Notes: generated by a model from the letters alone, not told the origin. A stretch of 64,000 nucleotides of DNA from Sycon ciliatum (GCF_964019385.1 NC_088644.1:44211483-44275482), one strand, 5' to 3'; shown: positions 23,758 to 34,883, numbered from the stretch's first letter. A program made the numbers and translations.

Positions 23758-24520
23758 AAAATGAACAAGTTCATCATAAGTATTCTGAATCAATTCAATT
23801 GAACATGTGTTAGTTAGACCATTAATTATGAAACCATCGAAAGTTGCTTCCGTGTGCTGTGGCAAATCCTCAGTCTGCCGTTCATCCCGGCTCGATGTCA
23901 GAGGGGGTGAACAAGGCAAATCCAGAGCAGAACCGAGGGACTGCGATGCCGGGTTGCAACACGTCTCCGGGGGCAACGCCACACGGAGCACATCCGCACC
24001 AGACACCACATGATGTCCTGACAGGATGCTGGTTGCCGTGGGAGCAAATCGTCAGGCGCCATAGGAGGAGAATCCACCACAGACGGCGCTACCACGACGG
24101 AAGCAGAGTCATGACTAGCAGACTCAGCAGGCATTGTCAAATCATGGGTAGGGCGATGCACAGAATCAGCAGCCTGAACAGCAACGCCCGACACATCGCC
24201 CACTCTCATCTGGTTGTTAGACGCATTACGTTGGTTATGATAGTTTGATCTCAAATCAGACGATGGGTGAGTGCATGGCACGTCCGTTCCAGCACACGAG
24301 CCTCCAGCACTCCGTGACCCCACATTCCGGGGAACCCAACCATGAGCATCACCAACAACTGTAGTTCGAAGATCAGAATTGCCAAAATTTCGACAACGAT
24401 TATCTCGACCAGGGCCACAATTCTCACAGCACCTGCCTGCAGTAGCACAAGAGCAGGAGTGACAGGTGCCCCTGCTACATAAGCAACATGGGCGAGTGCC
24501 ACGAACCTGCGACATCCCGG
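23758..24520 (-). pseudogene. N-terminal part of a retroelement ORF with Cys-rich domain
   Basis: The minus-strand frame from 24515 starts with a Cys-rich region. Its spacing (CCLCSRGTCHSCSC...CCENC...RCRN) suits a zinc-binding domain, and a long low-complexity linker follows. After a frameshift near 23900 the sequence reads NTYDELVHFRPNAW at about 23757. The same motif types flank the reverse transcriptase of the family found at 22795-23757, so the two pieces are probably halves of one element in opposite orientation. Family name not known to me. Confidence 0.4.
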
Positions 24521-24545
24521 CTGCCGATCACCACCGGTACACCGC

Positions 24546-26617
24546 ATTTTTTTATTTTATTTTTTTTATTGGGAACACAGCCCTACAAAGAGACATGTCG
24601 AGACAAACACAAGACAAGACACAGGGGATGTAGGGACGACGTGCCGATGCACAGGGAGCAACTCGACCGACCAGGGGTCTCGGCGTTAGCATTGCAACCT
24701 GGCATCGAAAAAAAGGCGGCGGGGGGGGGGGGGGTTGCATGGTCAAGTAGCAAAAATAATAATTTGGTGTGAGAAAGGGGCGCTAGTATTACACCAAATA
24801 ATATAAATACGTGTAATGACTAAACCAGAAGGAAAAAAGAAGAAAGAGAACAATAACCATAACAAGCAAGTACTAGTAGAGAGGTAAATACTAAATGGGT
24901 CTCAATATCATCGTCACAGGTACTGTGTGGACCACAGCCATCTCTTTCGGATTAGATCCTTACATACGTTGACCTTGAAGGTTTGGAGGCGTCTTGAATG
25001 AGGTTCGTGAAGCAGGAGGTCGCCAGGCAGGTTGTTCCAGGGTGTGATGGCGAAGAAGGGGAAGGATCGCAGGAGGTAGTCAGGGGCTGCGCGAGGGGGT
25101 GTCCACTTCAGCTGGAAGGCATGGTGCGTCTGACGTTTTTGCCGTGTGCACATGCTAGCTACGGCAGGGGGCTTGGTTGGTGGCAGCATGGCCTTTACCT
25201 GGGGAGGCCCTGGAATGTAGTGCAGCTTGAACAAGTATGACAGGGCTGCCACCATCCGACGAAGCTGAAGACTTTGGAGGATGGTTCCAGCCTATCCAGG
25301 TCCCAGGAAATGCAGGGCACGTTGCTGAACCTTGTCCAGCTGGGCCATGCTAGTTGCGGCTGCGCTCGACCAGGCCAGTGGGGCATATTCAAGTAGGGGT
25401 CGCACGAATCCCTTGTAAACCGTCACTCGACCATGGTCGTCCAGGATGGGTGCTGCCTTTCGTAGGAAACCCAGCCTTTGGGAGGCGCGCAGTGCAACAC
25501 TGCGAGTGTGCGCGCTCTGTAGGAGAGAGTAGGGTCGAGCATGACTCCCAGCAGCTTCAGGGTATCTGTCTCCTGGAGTGCCTCCCCTCCAAAGGTGACT
25601 GGTGGAGTGCAGGGGGGAACGTGCTTGCGATGTAGAGTCATGCGCTGTGTCTTGGCTGGCTCAAAACAGATACGCCACTTGCGGCCCCACTCCTCAAGAC
25701 TGTTGAGGGACCCTTGGAGGGAGGCAGTGGACTGTTGGAGATCGTCAGTTGGCTGTACTAAGCTGTAGAGTGTGGTGTCGTCTGCAAAGCTGCTCAACTG
25801 CGTTCCTGGAGTTAAACATTGTTCAATGTCACAGGTGTATAGAAGGAAGAGGCTGGGTCCTAGGATGCTGCCTTGGGGGACACCAGCCTGGATGGGTTGA
25901 GCATCTGACGTCTGGCCTCCAACCACAACGCGGATGTTTCGGTTGGTGAGGTTGTCCTGTAGCCATACAAGCAGACATCCGTCGACGCCGGCCTGCTTTG
26001 CTTTGTACAGCACTCCTGTGTGCGATACCCGGTCAAACGCACCGGCAATATCCACGGCGAGGACCTGGACACAACCGCCAGTACTTATGGTGTGGACCCA
26101 TTCATGTTGGAGCGCCGTTAAGATTTCTGCGGTTCCTCTACCACGTCGGAATCCAAACTGGCTGTTTGGCAACACCTCATGCTTCTCTAGGTAGTTGACC
26201 AGTTGCGTGTTTACAATGCCCTCCATGACTTTCGACATGATCGTTAGCAGTGATATTGGTCGGTAGTTAGATGCCAAAGATCTGGAGGACCGCTTGTGAA
26301 CCGGGACTACATGGGCAAGTTTCCATGCCCCAGGTTGCACACCGGCTAAGAAGCAGAGGGCGAAGAGCTTTGCCAGTGGGTCTGCAAGTTCAGATGAGCA
26401 CATCTTGAGCACACGAGCAGAGATGTGCTCATCCAGTTGACATACACGGGCACAGCCGGAAGAAGGCGCGAAGAGACGTGAGGTGTGAAGAGTACCTCGC
26501 ACATCAGTCGTCACAGGCCATGCGGGATAGCACCCAGCCGCAAAGCACAACACCACAAGCCAGCTCATCCAAGGCCCAGGGCGAAGGCGTCGAAAACGAC
26601 CCGAAACTACGGCACAA
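24546..26617 (-). pseudogene. Jockey/CR1-type LINE, 5'-truncated, with A-rich tail
   Basis: The frame 26670-25423 includes reverse transcriptase blocks NYRPISLL (135-142), AVDIAGAFDRV (205-215), GVPQGSILGP (263-272) and FADDTT (295-300), then KLLGVMLD. After a frameshift around 25400, the C-terminal end continues at 25255-24914 with the usual WNNLPGDLL and LQTFKVNV motifs. A minus-strand 3' UTR runs to an A-rich tail (CCCAATAAAAAAAATAAAA) at 24546-24571. The first ~17 codons of the frame are MITE sequence (26620-26964), and the LINE endonuclease is absent. The element interrupts the Cys-rich fragment at 23758-24520. Confidence 0.85.
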
Positions 26618-26619
26618 TA

Positions 26620-26964
26620 GGGCTTGAAAGTGATGACGTCAAAAACGGCCTGGGAGTAGTAAATTGACATCAGATTTCTATTTTGGATCCACTAAGGTGT
26701 GACTTTGCTATTGCCTCAGTATGTGGGTGCATAGCAACCCACTCATGTCGTATGCAGGTGCAACTTTTACTTCGCCACCAGTTGTCACCCCGCCCCCACT
26801 AGCCAAATCAGTCAGTTTCACTGGCAACATCACCTTGCTGTGAGTGAGACCGCTTGAAATGTGCTTGGATCCATACAAAAACTGGATCCAGGTGGATCCA
26901 GTTTTCGAATTTTTCAAATTGTTGCTATGCCATTGCTATGGAGTGACGTAGCACTTTCAAGCCC
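26620..26964. mobile_element. MITE, GGGCTTGAAAGTG ends, TA flanks
   Basis: Inverted ends GGGCTTGAAAGTG followed by (G)ACGTC are flanked by TA (26618-26619 and 26965-26966). Inside, TGGATCCA motifs are repeated near both ends, giving a nested inverted pattern. It is 345 bp and non-coding. Family unassigned; a TA duplication is compatible with Tc1/mariner-like elements. Confidence 0.65.
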
Positions 26965-27149
26965 TATATGGCCAGTTCGCCAGGTAACAAGAAACCAGCT
27001 GGAGGGAGGAATAGCGGACTGGGCAACTCCACAGCGTTGAAAACTACTGGAGCCGACTCCTGAAGCCTAGAAGAAAGTAATGAAGTAGGTTAGTAACCGG
27101 TTGACTGGGATAGTGGATAAAAGAATTAGAAAAACTGCGGAGGAGCAAA

Positions 27150-27330
27150 ACCTCCATCCAAACGCTGTACACCATGCATTATATTTTGTGATGAGGGGTC
27201 TAGCATCGGTCTGCAATGTTACACTTGCCCGGTTTATGATGGACCATGATGGCATAACATCATAGTCAGCTAGAAATTCCACCCAGCGGGCCTCCCGTTT
27301 CGTCAGCTGGGGCCCGTTTGAAGGTATACT
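27150..27330 (-). pseudogene. Gypsy RNase H C-terminal fragment
   Basis: On the minus strand, LTKREARWVEFLADYDV is followed, in a shifted frame, by IHHKPGKCNIAD. In Ty3/Gypsy polyproteins this marks the end of RNase H, where the order is LTxRxARWxEFL, then PGKxNxxADALSR. Frameshift and stop show that it is a relic. No LTR is visible nearby. Confidence 0.6.
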
Positions 27331-27377
27331 ATGCCCACATTATTTGTGTACAAAAATGGAATAAATGAAACCCTGGG

Positions 27378-27580
27378 CTAGAAGTGGCATTCTGCTGTGG
27401 CCAGCACAGCGGGAATGTCAGCCAAAGCTCGGTTGGACTTCGGTTGAGCGGCGCGATGTCCACGGAGGCTAGCATTTGCTGAGCAGACAAGAGAGAAAGA
27501 GACCCTTGACCTGACCCAGGTCAGTACGGTGGGATAGGGGTTCTTTTCAACGTCCACAGAACGCACCATGAGCAGGGAGG
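27378..27580 (-). other. Frame with a degenerate 2A-like peptide motif
   Basis: A minus-strand frame reads LLMVRSVDVEKNPYPT at 27531-27575, just upstream (5') of the frame's C-terminal 40 residues. Ribosome-skipping 2A peptides end in DxExNPGP after a hydrophobic stretch and are known at the N-terminus of some invertebrate LINE ORFs. Here the essential NPGP is NPYP, so it should not function. The sequence N-terminal to it is a GA-microsatellite translation. This may be a relic LINE 5' end or chance. Confidence 0.3.
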
Positions 27581-27589
27581 GAGGCAGAG

Positions 27590-27593
<4 letters not shown>

Positions 27594-27675
<82 letters not shown>

Positions 27676-27712
27676 GCAAAAAAGAGAGATAGATAGATAG
27701 AGAGAGAGAGAG
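27594..27712. repeat. GA microsatellite
   Basis: A (GA)n tract with GATAGATA interruptions near 27690. Frames reading Ser-Leu or Arg-Glu through it are artefacts. Confidence 0.95.
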
Positions 27713-28035
27713 TTTTATGCACCAGCACATGTTTTCCAGGCGTCAGGGGCCCAGCCTCCCCTCCCATCCGACTCGCCACATACAACAACGCAACTGAACT
27801 AAAAGTTCTAAATAATTTCTTGACAGGACGGATATGGATGAACAAGAAGACCGGACACGACAAGGCAAAACTGTTAACTGAAGAAAAGACAAACAACGTG
27901 GCAGCATATGAGCATGCGAGCAAAAGGGTTGCACACGTGACAATGACGTAAACGTTCCATGGTGCACAGAATACCGTGCACGGGCAACAAAAACAATGCA
28001 GAAAAAGTCAAAAGGAAAACACTACAAAATAATAG

Positions 28036-28525
<490 letters not shown>

Positions 28526-28612
28526 GACTTGAAAGATGCAAGCGAGTACATGCACTAGGAAAATAGCCTATATAGCCTACTGGTTACTCCAGACTGGTTA
28601 CTATACTGGTTA

Positions 28613-30226
28613 CTACTGCAGCTTTAGTTGAGTATCGACACACATACCCTGTGCATGTGCCAGAGCACGGCAATGCTCAGCAGCACCGGGTAAGGACTGC
28701 ATATAGGTTAGAGCAGCGTTCAGACCATTGAAGGCTTCCTTGAATGATGATGGAGGATGCTCTACTGTTGTACGCACAGCAGTGACAGCACACTCTCCCT
28801 CGCCGTTACCACCTTCCAGTTGCTCGGCATCAGCTAGAGATTGGCCTAGGATCATGTCGACGAGGGCTTCAAGTGACGACGTACTGGTTGTCAGTAGCTT
28901 ATCATCAATGTTGACAAAGTTCTGAAATGATATTCCACTCTGTACCAGATGTGCGTCTTGCGCCTGCTTCCATATTACGCACTCTGCTCCATCAAGTGTA
29001 GGGCCACTAGTGCTAGTTGCGGCACCAGATGCATGTTTCTGCTGCGTACGGGGAGTGGAATGGCGGAAGCCAGCGGCACGGAAGCCACGGACAATGGTGG
29101 CCGGCTTGAGGGAGTTCCATGAGCTACTCAGCCACTCCAGCGCCTGAAGCAAGTGCAAACTGAATGGTACACTAGACTCATGACATGCAAGGCATCGCTT
29201 CACTAGTAGATACCGGTAAGAGCTCTTGAGGTCAGTGATGATTCCAGAATACAATGGTTGATTTGTGTGCGAGGTCTTCAGTGGCACAAAGAATATTTTC
29301 ACATTGCTCAGATTGTCAATATCGGGATAAGCTGAATACTTGTCCAGTACTAGAGCAATAGTCCTGCCAGAAGCTTTCATCTGATTATCCAGTTTCCTCA
29401 CCCAAGTCTCGAACACTTCGCCTGTTATCCAAGCCAATCTGTTTGCTTGATATGTGACTGAGTTGTTCACGTCTCCTTCACAGCAATTTGGAAGATTACA
29501 ATTGCCGACGATGAATAGAGGGAGCTTTTCCCCCACAGCGCTTGCACTGACTAGAACAACTAATCGTTCTCCAACCACATCTGCATTCTTCCGCCTTCCA
29601 TCCAGAAATGCAGTTTCAGGAGTCATTCGCCACTCTACCCCAGTCTTGCATATGTTGAAAATATCATTCTTGTGAAACTCCTTCTCAATCTGTTCAATGG
29701 GTGTCTCCTTTTTTCCTCGAGATTTACACGCCGTAGCACTAGCAGCAGGACTCTCGTCAACACTCGCTTTTCCCGAGATACCGTACCGTTTCCTGAAGCG
29801 TTGAATCCAGCTTAAATCAAGCTTCTCTACGTCCTCGTCTTTGTACAGATCTATTCCACGCGACACCAGCGCTCGGAATATGTACTGAGCTTTTGCCTGT
29901 AGGTCAGGTCCGGAGAGGACTTTCTTTGGCGCTAGACTAGCTTCCTGCTGAAGCCATTCCAATACAATGGATTCCACTTCGCAGAATCTCGGTTGGCGAA
30001 TGGAGAGTTTTGACTGGAAACCTTGAGCTGTTGATTTGGCTGAGGCATTTGCGATCCGCTCGCGATCCCTGATGAACCCTGCCAGCGTGCCGTGGGATAT
30101 ACCGTGCTTCTCCTCAACATCCTTGCGTTTGGCACCGGTGTCGAGATCCTGAAGGATGCCAAATTTCTCCGCAATACTGAATCGCTTTCTCTTCTGAGCC
30201 ATGTTCGAACCCTCCACGTCGTTCAC
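28613..30226 (-). CDS. Tigger/pogo-derived protein, CENP-B-like, catalytic residues lost
   Basis: An intact 537-codon intronless frame. Residues ~10-60 form a CENP-B-type N-terminal helix-turn-helix (KRKRFSIAEKFGILQDLD). A second CENP-B HTH covers ~75-150 (LDLSWIQRFRKRYGIS), and a DDE-1 transposase core covers ~185-345. The usual catalytic motif NxDETG reads NICKTG (191-196), so the first Asp is Cys193. The second motif keeps Asp295 (VLDKYSAY). The third, normally QPLDQG, reads QPLYSG (323-328), giving Tyr326. Two of three catalytic residues are therefore gone while the frame stays open. That pattern resembles host-adopted TIGD/JRK/CENP-B proteins, which bind DNA. No TIRs are evident around it. 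Alternatively it is a decaying transposon copy that has not yet gained a stop. Confidence 0.85.
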   Translation of the reverse strand: MNDVEGSNMAQKRKRFSIAEKFGILQDLDTGAKRKDVEEKHGISHGTLAGFIRDRERIANASAKSTAQGFQSKLSIRQPRFCEVESIVLEWLQQEASLAPKKVLSGPDLQAKAQYIFRALVSRGIDLYKDEDVEKLDLSWIQRFRKRYGISGKASVDESPAASATACKSRGKKETPIEQIEKEFHKNDIFNICKTGVEWRMTPETAFLDGRRKNADVVGERLVVLVSASAVGEKLPLFIVGNCNLPNCCEGDVNNSVTYQANRLAWITGEVFETWVRKLDNQMKASGRTIALVLDKYSAYPDIDNLSNVKIFFVPLKTSHTNQPLYSGIITDLKSSYRYLLVKRCLACHESSVPFSLHLLQALEWLSSSWNSLKPATIVRGFRAAGFRHSTPRTQQKHASGAATSTSGPTLDGAECVIWKQAQDAHLVQSGISFQNFVNIDDKLLTTSTSSLEALVDMILGQSLADAEQLEGGNGEGECAVTAVRTTVEHPPSSFKEAFNGLNAALTYMQSLPGAAEHCRALAHAQGMCVDTQLKLQ

Positions 30227-31112
30227 TAGTGGCAGTGCACTGGCAGTAGTGACACTATTCCCCAGTATTGCCTAGTATTGCCTACTGTAACTAACTAGTT
30301 ACTTTATCTTGCTCGGTTGATAGCGTGAAGCAACAGCAGATGTCCACCACCAATGTCTGTCGTAGATCTACCAGGCTAATCCAGAAAACCATCAATAAAA
30401 AAGCTGCTGTTTGAAATAAAAATTTTAATGTGTTCGTACTTCGGAGAACAACAGACGTGCTAGCTCCATGCATTGGTAGATCTACGACTACTCTCTAGTG
30501 CCTGCGATCACGTGCGTAGGTCACCAGGACGTCACCTGGGTTTGAAAATGTGTGGCGCTAGCGCTAGCAACATTCAAACAATCATGATTGTAGACGTGTG
30601 TATGTAGCGTTCTCTCTCCGCGTAGGTTATTATTAATTTTTCGACCGGTAGTATAATGGAGGCAGGATTTTCATGTTTGAAAAGGGAGTCAGATATTTCC
30701 ATGCCTGTTTATCAATAATTGATGTACACGCTTGTCAGCGCTCCAGCTAGTGGCTGCTCCAGCTAGTGGCTGCTCCAGCTAGTGGCTGCTCCGAATACAC
30801 TACACAATACAATCATAGTATTTTCATTTCGTCCAGAAAACCAGTGGTCCCTTGCATTCAAAGTCACTGAATATAAATAATTCCTCTGGCATTAGTCAGA
30901 CTGAGGACCTGCTGGTAACTAGTGGCCTAGCGGGGCGTTAAGGAGCAGAAAGAAGTATTCACTGTCTGAGCACCACTCTAGTTCAATGAGAATGTCAAGA
31001 CCTTCTGTAAGTCGCTCGCTTTGCTTTGTATTTATAATTAATTTTTATTATTGTCAGGAGCTGTAGGAGCTGTACTCAACCAGTCTAGTCCCTATACTAA
31101 AGCAGTATGATT
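30227..31112. other. Non-coding interval upstream of the Tigger-like gene
   Basis: This would contain the promoter of the 28613-30226 frame if it is expressed. No clear TATA box or terminal inverted repeat is seen. It includes a short 18 bp tandem repeat at 30740-30793. Confidence 0.5.
30740..30793. repeat. 18 bp tandem repeat, three copies
   Basis: The unit GCTCCAGCTAGTGGCTGC is exactly repeated three times. Confidence 0.9.
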
Positions 31113-31229
31113 GTGTACATCATCATAATTATGTGTACATCACCATAATTATGTGTACATCATCATATGTGTACATCACCATAATATGTGTACATCATCA
31201 ATATGTGTACATCATAGATGTACACATAT
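31113..31229. repeat. TGTGTACATCATCAT-type tandem repeat
   Basis: About five irregular copies of ATGTGTACATCA(T/C)CAT(AATT). The Gypsy element at 31230 inserted into this array: the flank on its other side (33986 on) reads the same motif in inverse orientation (GATGATGTACACAT). Confidence 0.8.
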
Positions 31230-31524
31230 TGTTGCGTTCCGAGAACGCACCTAAAACTCCAGTCTACTCTCGAGATCACTCAGATCGCAACTGACTGTAT
31301 TTACAGGAACACGAAATGATAAATCCAGAAGACTCCGGAACATAACAGCAAGCTACATGCACGTACTATGTACAGGGCAGTTCAAATCGTTCGGGATTCA
31401 TTGTACGCTAGATTGTTCACTTAGCTAACAAACCACAATACAATCGGAAGCACGCGGTTGACAGGATGCGTGCGTAAAACAATACAGATTGTATGTCAGT
31501 GGTTGCTGATTGCAAACCACAACA
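31230..31524 (-). repeat. Gypsy 3' LTR
   Basis: A 295 bp terminal repeat. Only its outer 28 bp is preserved at the other end of the element (33953-33980), where the sequence is identical. Confidence 0.85.
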
Positions 31525-31660
31525 TCAACATCTCCCTTTTTCTTGAGAGCAGAAACACAGCTACATAGAAGAGTGAGGAGGGACTAATGCACGACAGTAG
31601 AATAGAAGAGACTATCAATAGTCAGGATTGGGGGTAAGATTGTTACAAGATTGTTAGAAG

Positions 31661-31985
31661 TCAAGCCGAACGGTTGGTTGGCTTACGCGGCTGTACCGCC
31701 GCAGGGTTGGCTGGGGCCTCGGTTGGGCCCTGGTTGTTCCGCTCACCTTCGACCATCCTCGGCTCAGGTACACGTTCCTCCGGCTGAGGATTTTGGCGCG
31801 GCGTTGAGCTGGGCAGCATGGCCAGGTGGCTTCGATTCCTGCGGTAACGCGACAGGTCAGCCGTGACGACAATGTACGACCGATCAGACAGGCGATCAGC
31901 TACTACCGCCTCAGCCTTGAGGTCAGACACCCAGACAGACGTCCCTTGCTGTAGAATCGGGAGCTCTTGCGTGCGGTGAGCGGCA
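31661..31985 (-). pseudogene. Gypsy integrase C-terminal part
   Basis: The minus-strand frame reads VSDLKAEAVVADRLSDRSYIV, then a Pro/Arg/Gln-rich tail. This is the usual beta-barrel end of Gypsy integrases, which binds DNA non-specifically. It is in a different frame from the catalytic core upstream (32062-32817), so a frameshift lies at about 31990-32100. Confidence 0.6.
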
Positions 31986-32061
31986 TTGAATGTTGCACAC
32001 TGTTGCTCTTAACTCTTGGCCTCCCACTGCTGAAGTGCTGGGAGATCGGACCAGCTCGGGG

Positions 32062-32817
32062 TTAGTGCTGTGTCGGGTACTGGGAGGTTCGCTCGCAGTC
32101 GGCGTCCAAAGAGTAGCTCTGCTGGAGAGAAGCCGTTTGCGAGAGGTGTTGAGCGGTACGCCAGCGGTACGCCAGCAAGGCGTCGTCCAGATGCTGGTTG
32201 GACTCGAGAAGACGCTTTACAGTTCTGACCGCCCGCTCAGCTTCACCGTTGCTCTGGGGAAAGCGGGGACTGCTGGTGCGGTGGCTGAACTTGCTTTTGG
32301 CAACAAACGCTTCGAACTCCACACTTGAAAACTGTGGCCCATTGTCTGAAACAACGGTTTGCGGAACGCCGTGGATGGCAAATACCGCAGACAATGCCTT
32401 GATGACCGCACTTGTCGTTGTGGACCGCAGCACCGGGGCGTGAAGGTAGCGGGAGAAATAATCCACTACGACGAGACGTTCCGCACCATTGTGCGTTAGG
32501 ATGTCCACTCCTACCCTCTCCCATGGCAAGGAGGGGAAGTCGGTTGGCTGAAGCGGCTCAGGAGGCTTCTTCAAATCCACGCAGACACGAACAGATCCGT
32601 TCGGTTTGATGACTGAGACCATTGGCGCACACCAGTCGGTAGGTTTCTCCACGCGCTCAATGCCGCCTGCAGCCTCCATGCATTCCAGTTCACTGCGGAC
32701 TTTGCCTCGGATTGGAATTGGGATGCGCCGGGCTGTGACGCAGTTGTACGGCTTAGCGCCATCCTTGAGGACGATCTCGACATGGTCCCCGAGCATGCAG
32801 CTGATCGTGGGTCGCAC
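32062..32817 (-). pseudogene. Gypsy reverse transcriptase N-terminus fused to integrase core
   Basis: A 251-codon frame. It begins with the palm entry of reverse transcriptase (GGIERVEKPTDWCAPMV, then VRVCVDLKK) and switches at about residue 85 to integrase (LPWERVGVDIL). The integrase triad is present: Asp in VGVDIL, Asp in VVSDNGPQF, Glu in SNGEAER. The YxDD block, RNase H and zinc-binding integrase N-terminus have been removed by an in-frame deletion. A fused short protein is therefore encoded, presumably inactive as a polymerase. Confidence 0.85.
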
Positions 32818-32838
32818 CTCCGTAGAACAGGCCTGTGG

Positions 32839-33288
32839 TCATTGGATAAGCCCCATGCGGCTCGACTGGTCACGGCTGAGGAGATTGACGGTGCCGCAGG
32901 CAATGATGACAATAGCCATGTCATAGCTGGCATCCTGCAGCTTGGCGGTGGTTGTGAACTGGCCCTGGATGGGGAGCGTCTTGCCTTCGGGGCCCACCAG
33001 GCGTGAAACGCATGGGTCAAGGGCTGGTGGCGATGGCAGGGCTTGGTAGCTATCCAGGGTCATGGTAGACAGATCTGCTCCTGTGTCGATCTTGAATGGG
33101 GTGCTGGTGCCACACATGTCCAGTGTGATCATCCATGGCTCAGACCTAGGCTGCCTGGAGCTGGAGGCAGCACTCGCAGAGTGACTCTGCTCTGTTGCTG
33201 CTCCCATGAAAATGGTGTCGACGTCGTTTGCATCCAGCAGGTTGTAACGGAACCTCAGCCATTCCGTTCCCCGGGACGCAGGACACAA
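32839..33288 (-). pseudogene. Gypsy protease region
   Basis: The frame has the retropepsin signature FKIDTGADLSTM with the catalytic Asp, followed by a second strand motif (VNLLSRD). It lies between gag and the reverse transcriptase start, as in other Gypsy pol genes. It is broken from the 32062-32817 frame by a stop at about 32838. Confidence 0.8.
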
Positions 33289-33473
33289 AGGACAAGACTA
33301 GTTTGGTTTACATAATTATTATTGACATTATGGAAATGGAGACAACACTCAAAGGGACGACCAAGAAGACTGACAAAAGGACTCTCGACTACAACATCGC
33401 GCATGCTCATATCACACATGCACGCGACTAGACGAGACAGTTTGGGGAATGCCATCACACAGGAAAAAACACA

Positions 33474-33952
33474 TCATTTCACAACAAGGTCGACAGTGTG
33501 AGCAGCGGTACTGGTGGCAGATCTGCATACTGTGGCGAAGTGGCCCAGCTTGCCACAAGTGCGGCACTTCTGTGATTGAGCAGGGCAGCGCATGCGGTCT
33601 GATTTATGATCAGTTGACAAGCCACACCGACGATACTTACAGACAGTTGAATCGCTAGAGTACCTTGCTTGGCTGGACGGAGACGGCTTAGATGGCCCTT
33701 GTTTGGCGGGAGGACGCCAGTCATGTGGTTGTCTGGGTGTGTAAGCAGCCGCTGCTAGGCTTATGGGTGCTTGTAGTGCCAGCTCTTTATTGACGGACTC
33801 GGTTTTCCGGGCAGAGGCAATAGCATCGGCGAGCGTCAAAGATGTGTGGTCCTTTAGTTGTAACTGCTTCGAGACGGCTCTGTCCGTCATATGCGCGACG
33901 AACCTGTCCCTGATCCTTTCGTCGGGCTTGTCAAAGGCACAATATTTAGCTG
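33474..33952 (-). pseudogene. Gypsy gag C-terminal half with zinc knuckles
   Basis: The frame shows DERIRDRFVAHMTDRAVSKQL and TLADAIASARKTE, a capsid-end signature. It then has a Cys-rich nucleocapsid with one irregular knuckle (CKYRRCGLSTDHKSDRMRC) and a standard CCHC knuckle (CRTCGKLGHFATVC). The N-terminal half of gag is deleted: the first residues (MCCGLQSATT) are translated from LTR remnant. Confidence 0.85.
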
Positions 33953-34842
33953 CAGTGGTTGCTGATTGCAAACCACAACACATATGATGATGTACACATA
34001 CTCGCAGAGTGTACTACAGTGCTACTCAATGAAATACGATGAAGCAAGTCACTGGCACACCGGGTGCCATGCATCCCTAGACCTGCAAACACTGGGATAT
34101 GGGCTAACTGTTAGCACAGGGCTCGCACTTGGTTCACAAGATTGGATTTCATTGAGCAGTACAATCGTCAAACGCGGCCGCGCTGTCCTTTTCTTCTTCT
34201 TTTTTTGGGTACAACAATGAGAAAAGCAAAACAAAGACAACTGTACAATTAACTCGAAAAATCAAGCACCATGCAAAATATTTATTAAATGTGCGATTCC
34301 GCCACTGCGAGTGTGGCGGAGTATTAATCTGAACCCATACTGGGTGGCCATGCCGATTGCGCGAGCCACGCAAACACAATACATATATGCATGATCGTAA
34401 TGATGCAAATGAAAGTTGGCAGCGAATAAATGACATAACCACTGAGTATGGCTTGTTGTTCTTTTCAGATTGTAAACTTGAAATACGTTTTGTGTAGAGA
34501 AGAGGCTTCATGGCTGAAAACTCCCGCGGCTCAGATTACTTCACAACCAAATATTGCGACAGAGCCTTCGGCCATATTTCCAATTTATTGCATTCCTAAC
34601 TCGTCACAACCACTCGCTCTCAGCCGAACCATACAGACACCAGCAAGGATACTTCCGTTGAGAGATAATATTTTTCCACGCCTCTAGACAGCTGTTTCGC
34701 TCCCTGCCGGAGCTCGTCAGTAGAGGATGATAATGATGATAATGGAGTGTAAAGGAATGATCATTCTTATACAGCAGAAATGGCGCAAGTGTGTGTTTTC
34801 CGCATAGAACAATGGCATATACAAGCTGCTAAAATGGTAAAT

Positions 34843-34883
34843 GTGAGAACAGCGAGAAGAGCTATTGCGCTCGCTGTTCTCAC
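34843..34883. repeat. Small perfect hairpin
   Basis: 14 bp arms GTGAGAACAGCGAG and CTCGCTGTTCTCAC around a 13 bp loop. It is not followed by a T-run. Confidence 0.75.

Larger units (their letters stand above)
31230..33980 (-). mobile_element. Internally deleted Ty3/Gypsy retrotransposon
   Basis: Flanked by the 5 bp duplication CATAT (31225-31229 and 33981-33985). The 3' LTR is 31230-31524, with TGTTG...CAACA ends. A purine-rich tract (AAGAAAAAGGGAGA on the minus strand) sits just inside it. The 5' LTR is reduced to its outermost 28 bp (33953-33980), directly joined to mid-gag. Order on the minus strand: gag, protease, start of reverse transcriptase, integrase. The catalytic part of reverse transcriptase, RNase H and the integrase N-terminus are missing. 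Because the target duplication survives, the deletions happened after insertion. Confidence 0.9.

Noticed and set aside
28613-30226. Active autonomous Tigger transposon
   Set aside because: Two catalytic Asp positions are replaced and no terminal inverted repeats are evident on either side.
34448-34687. 79-codon plus-strand frame as a host gene
   Set aside because: No recognisable domain, no splice context, and the opposite strand is open over the same region.
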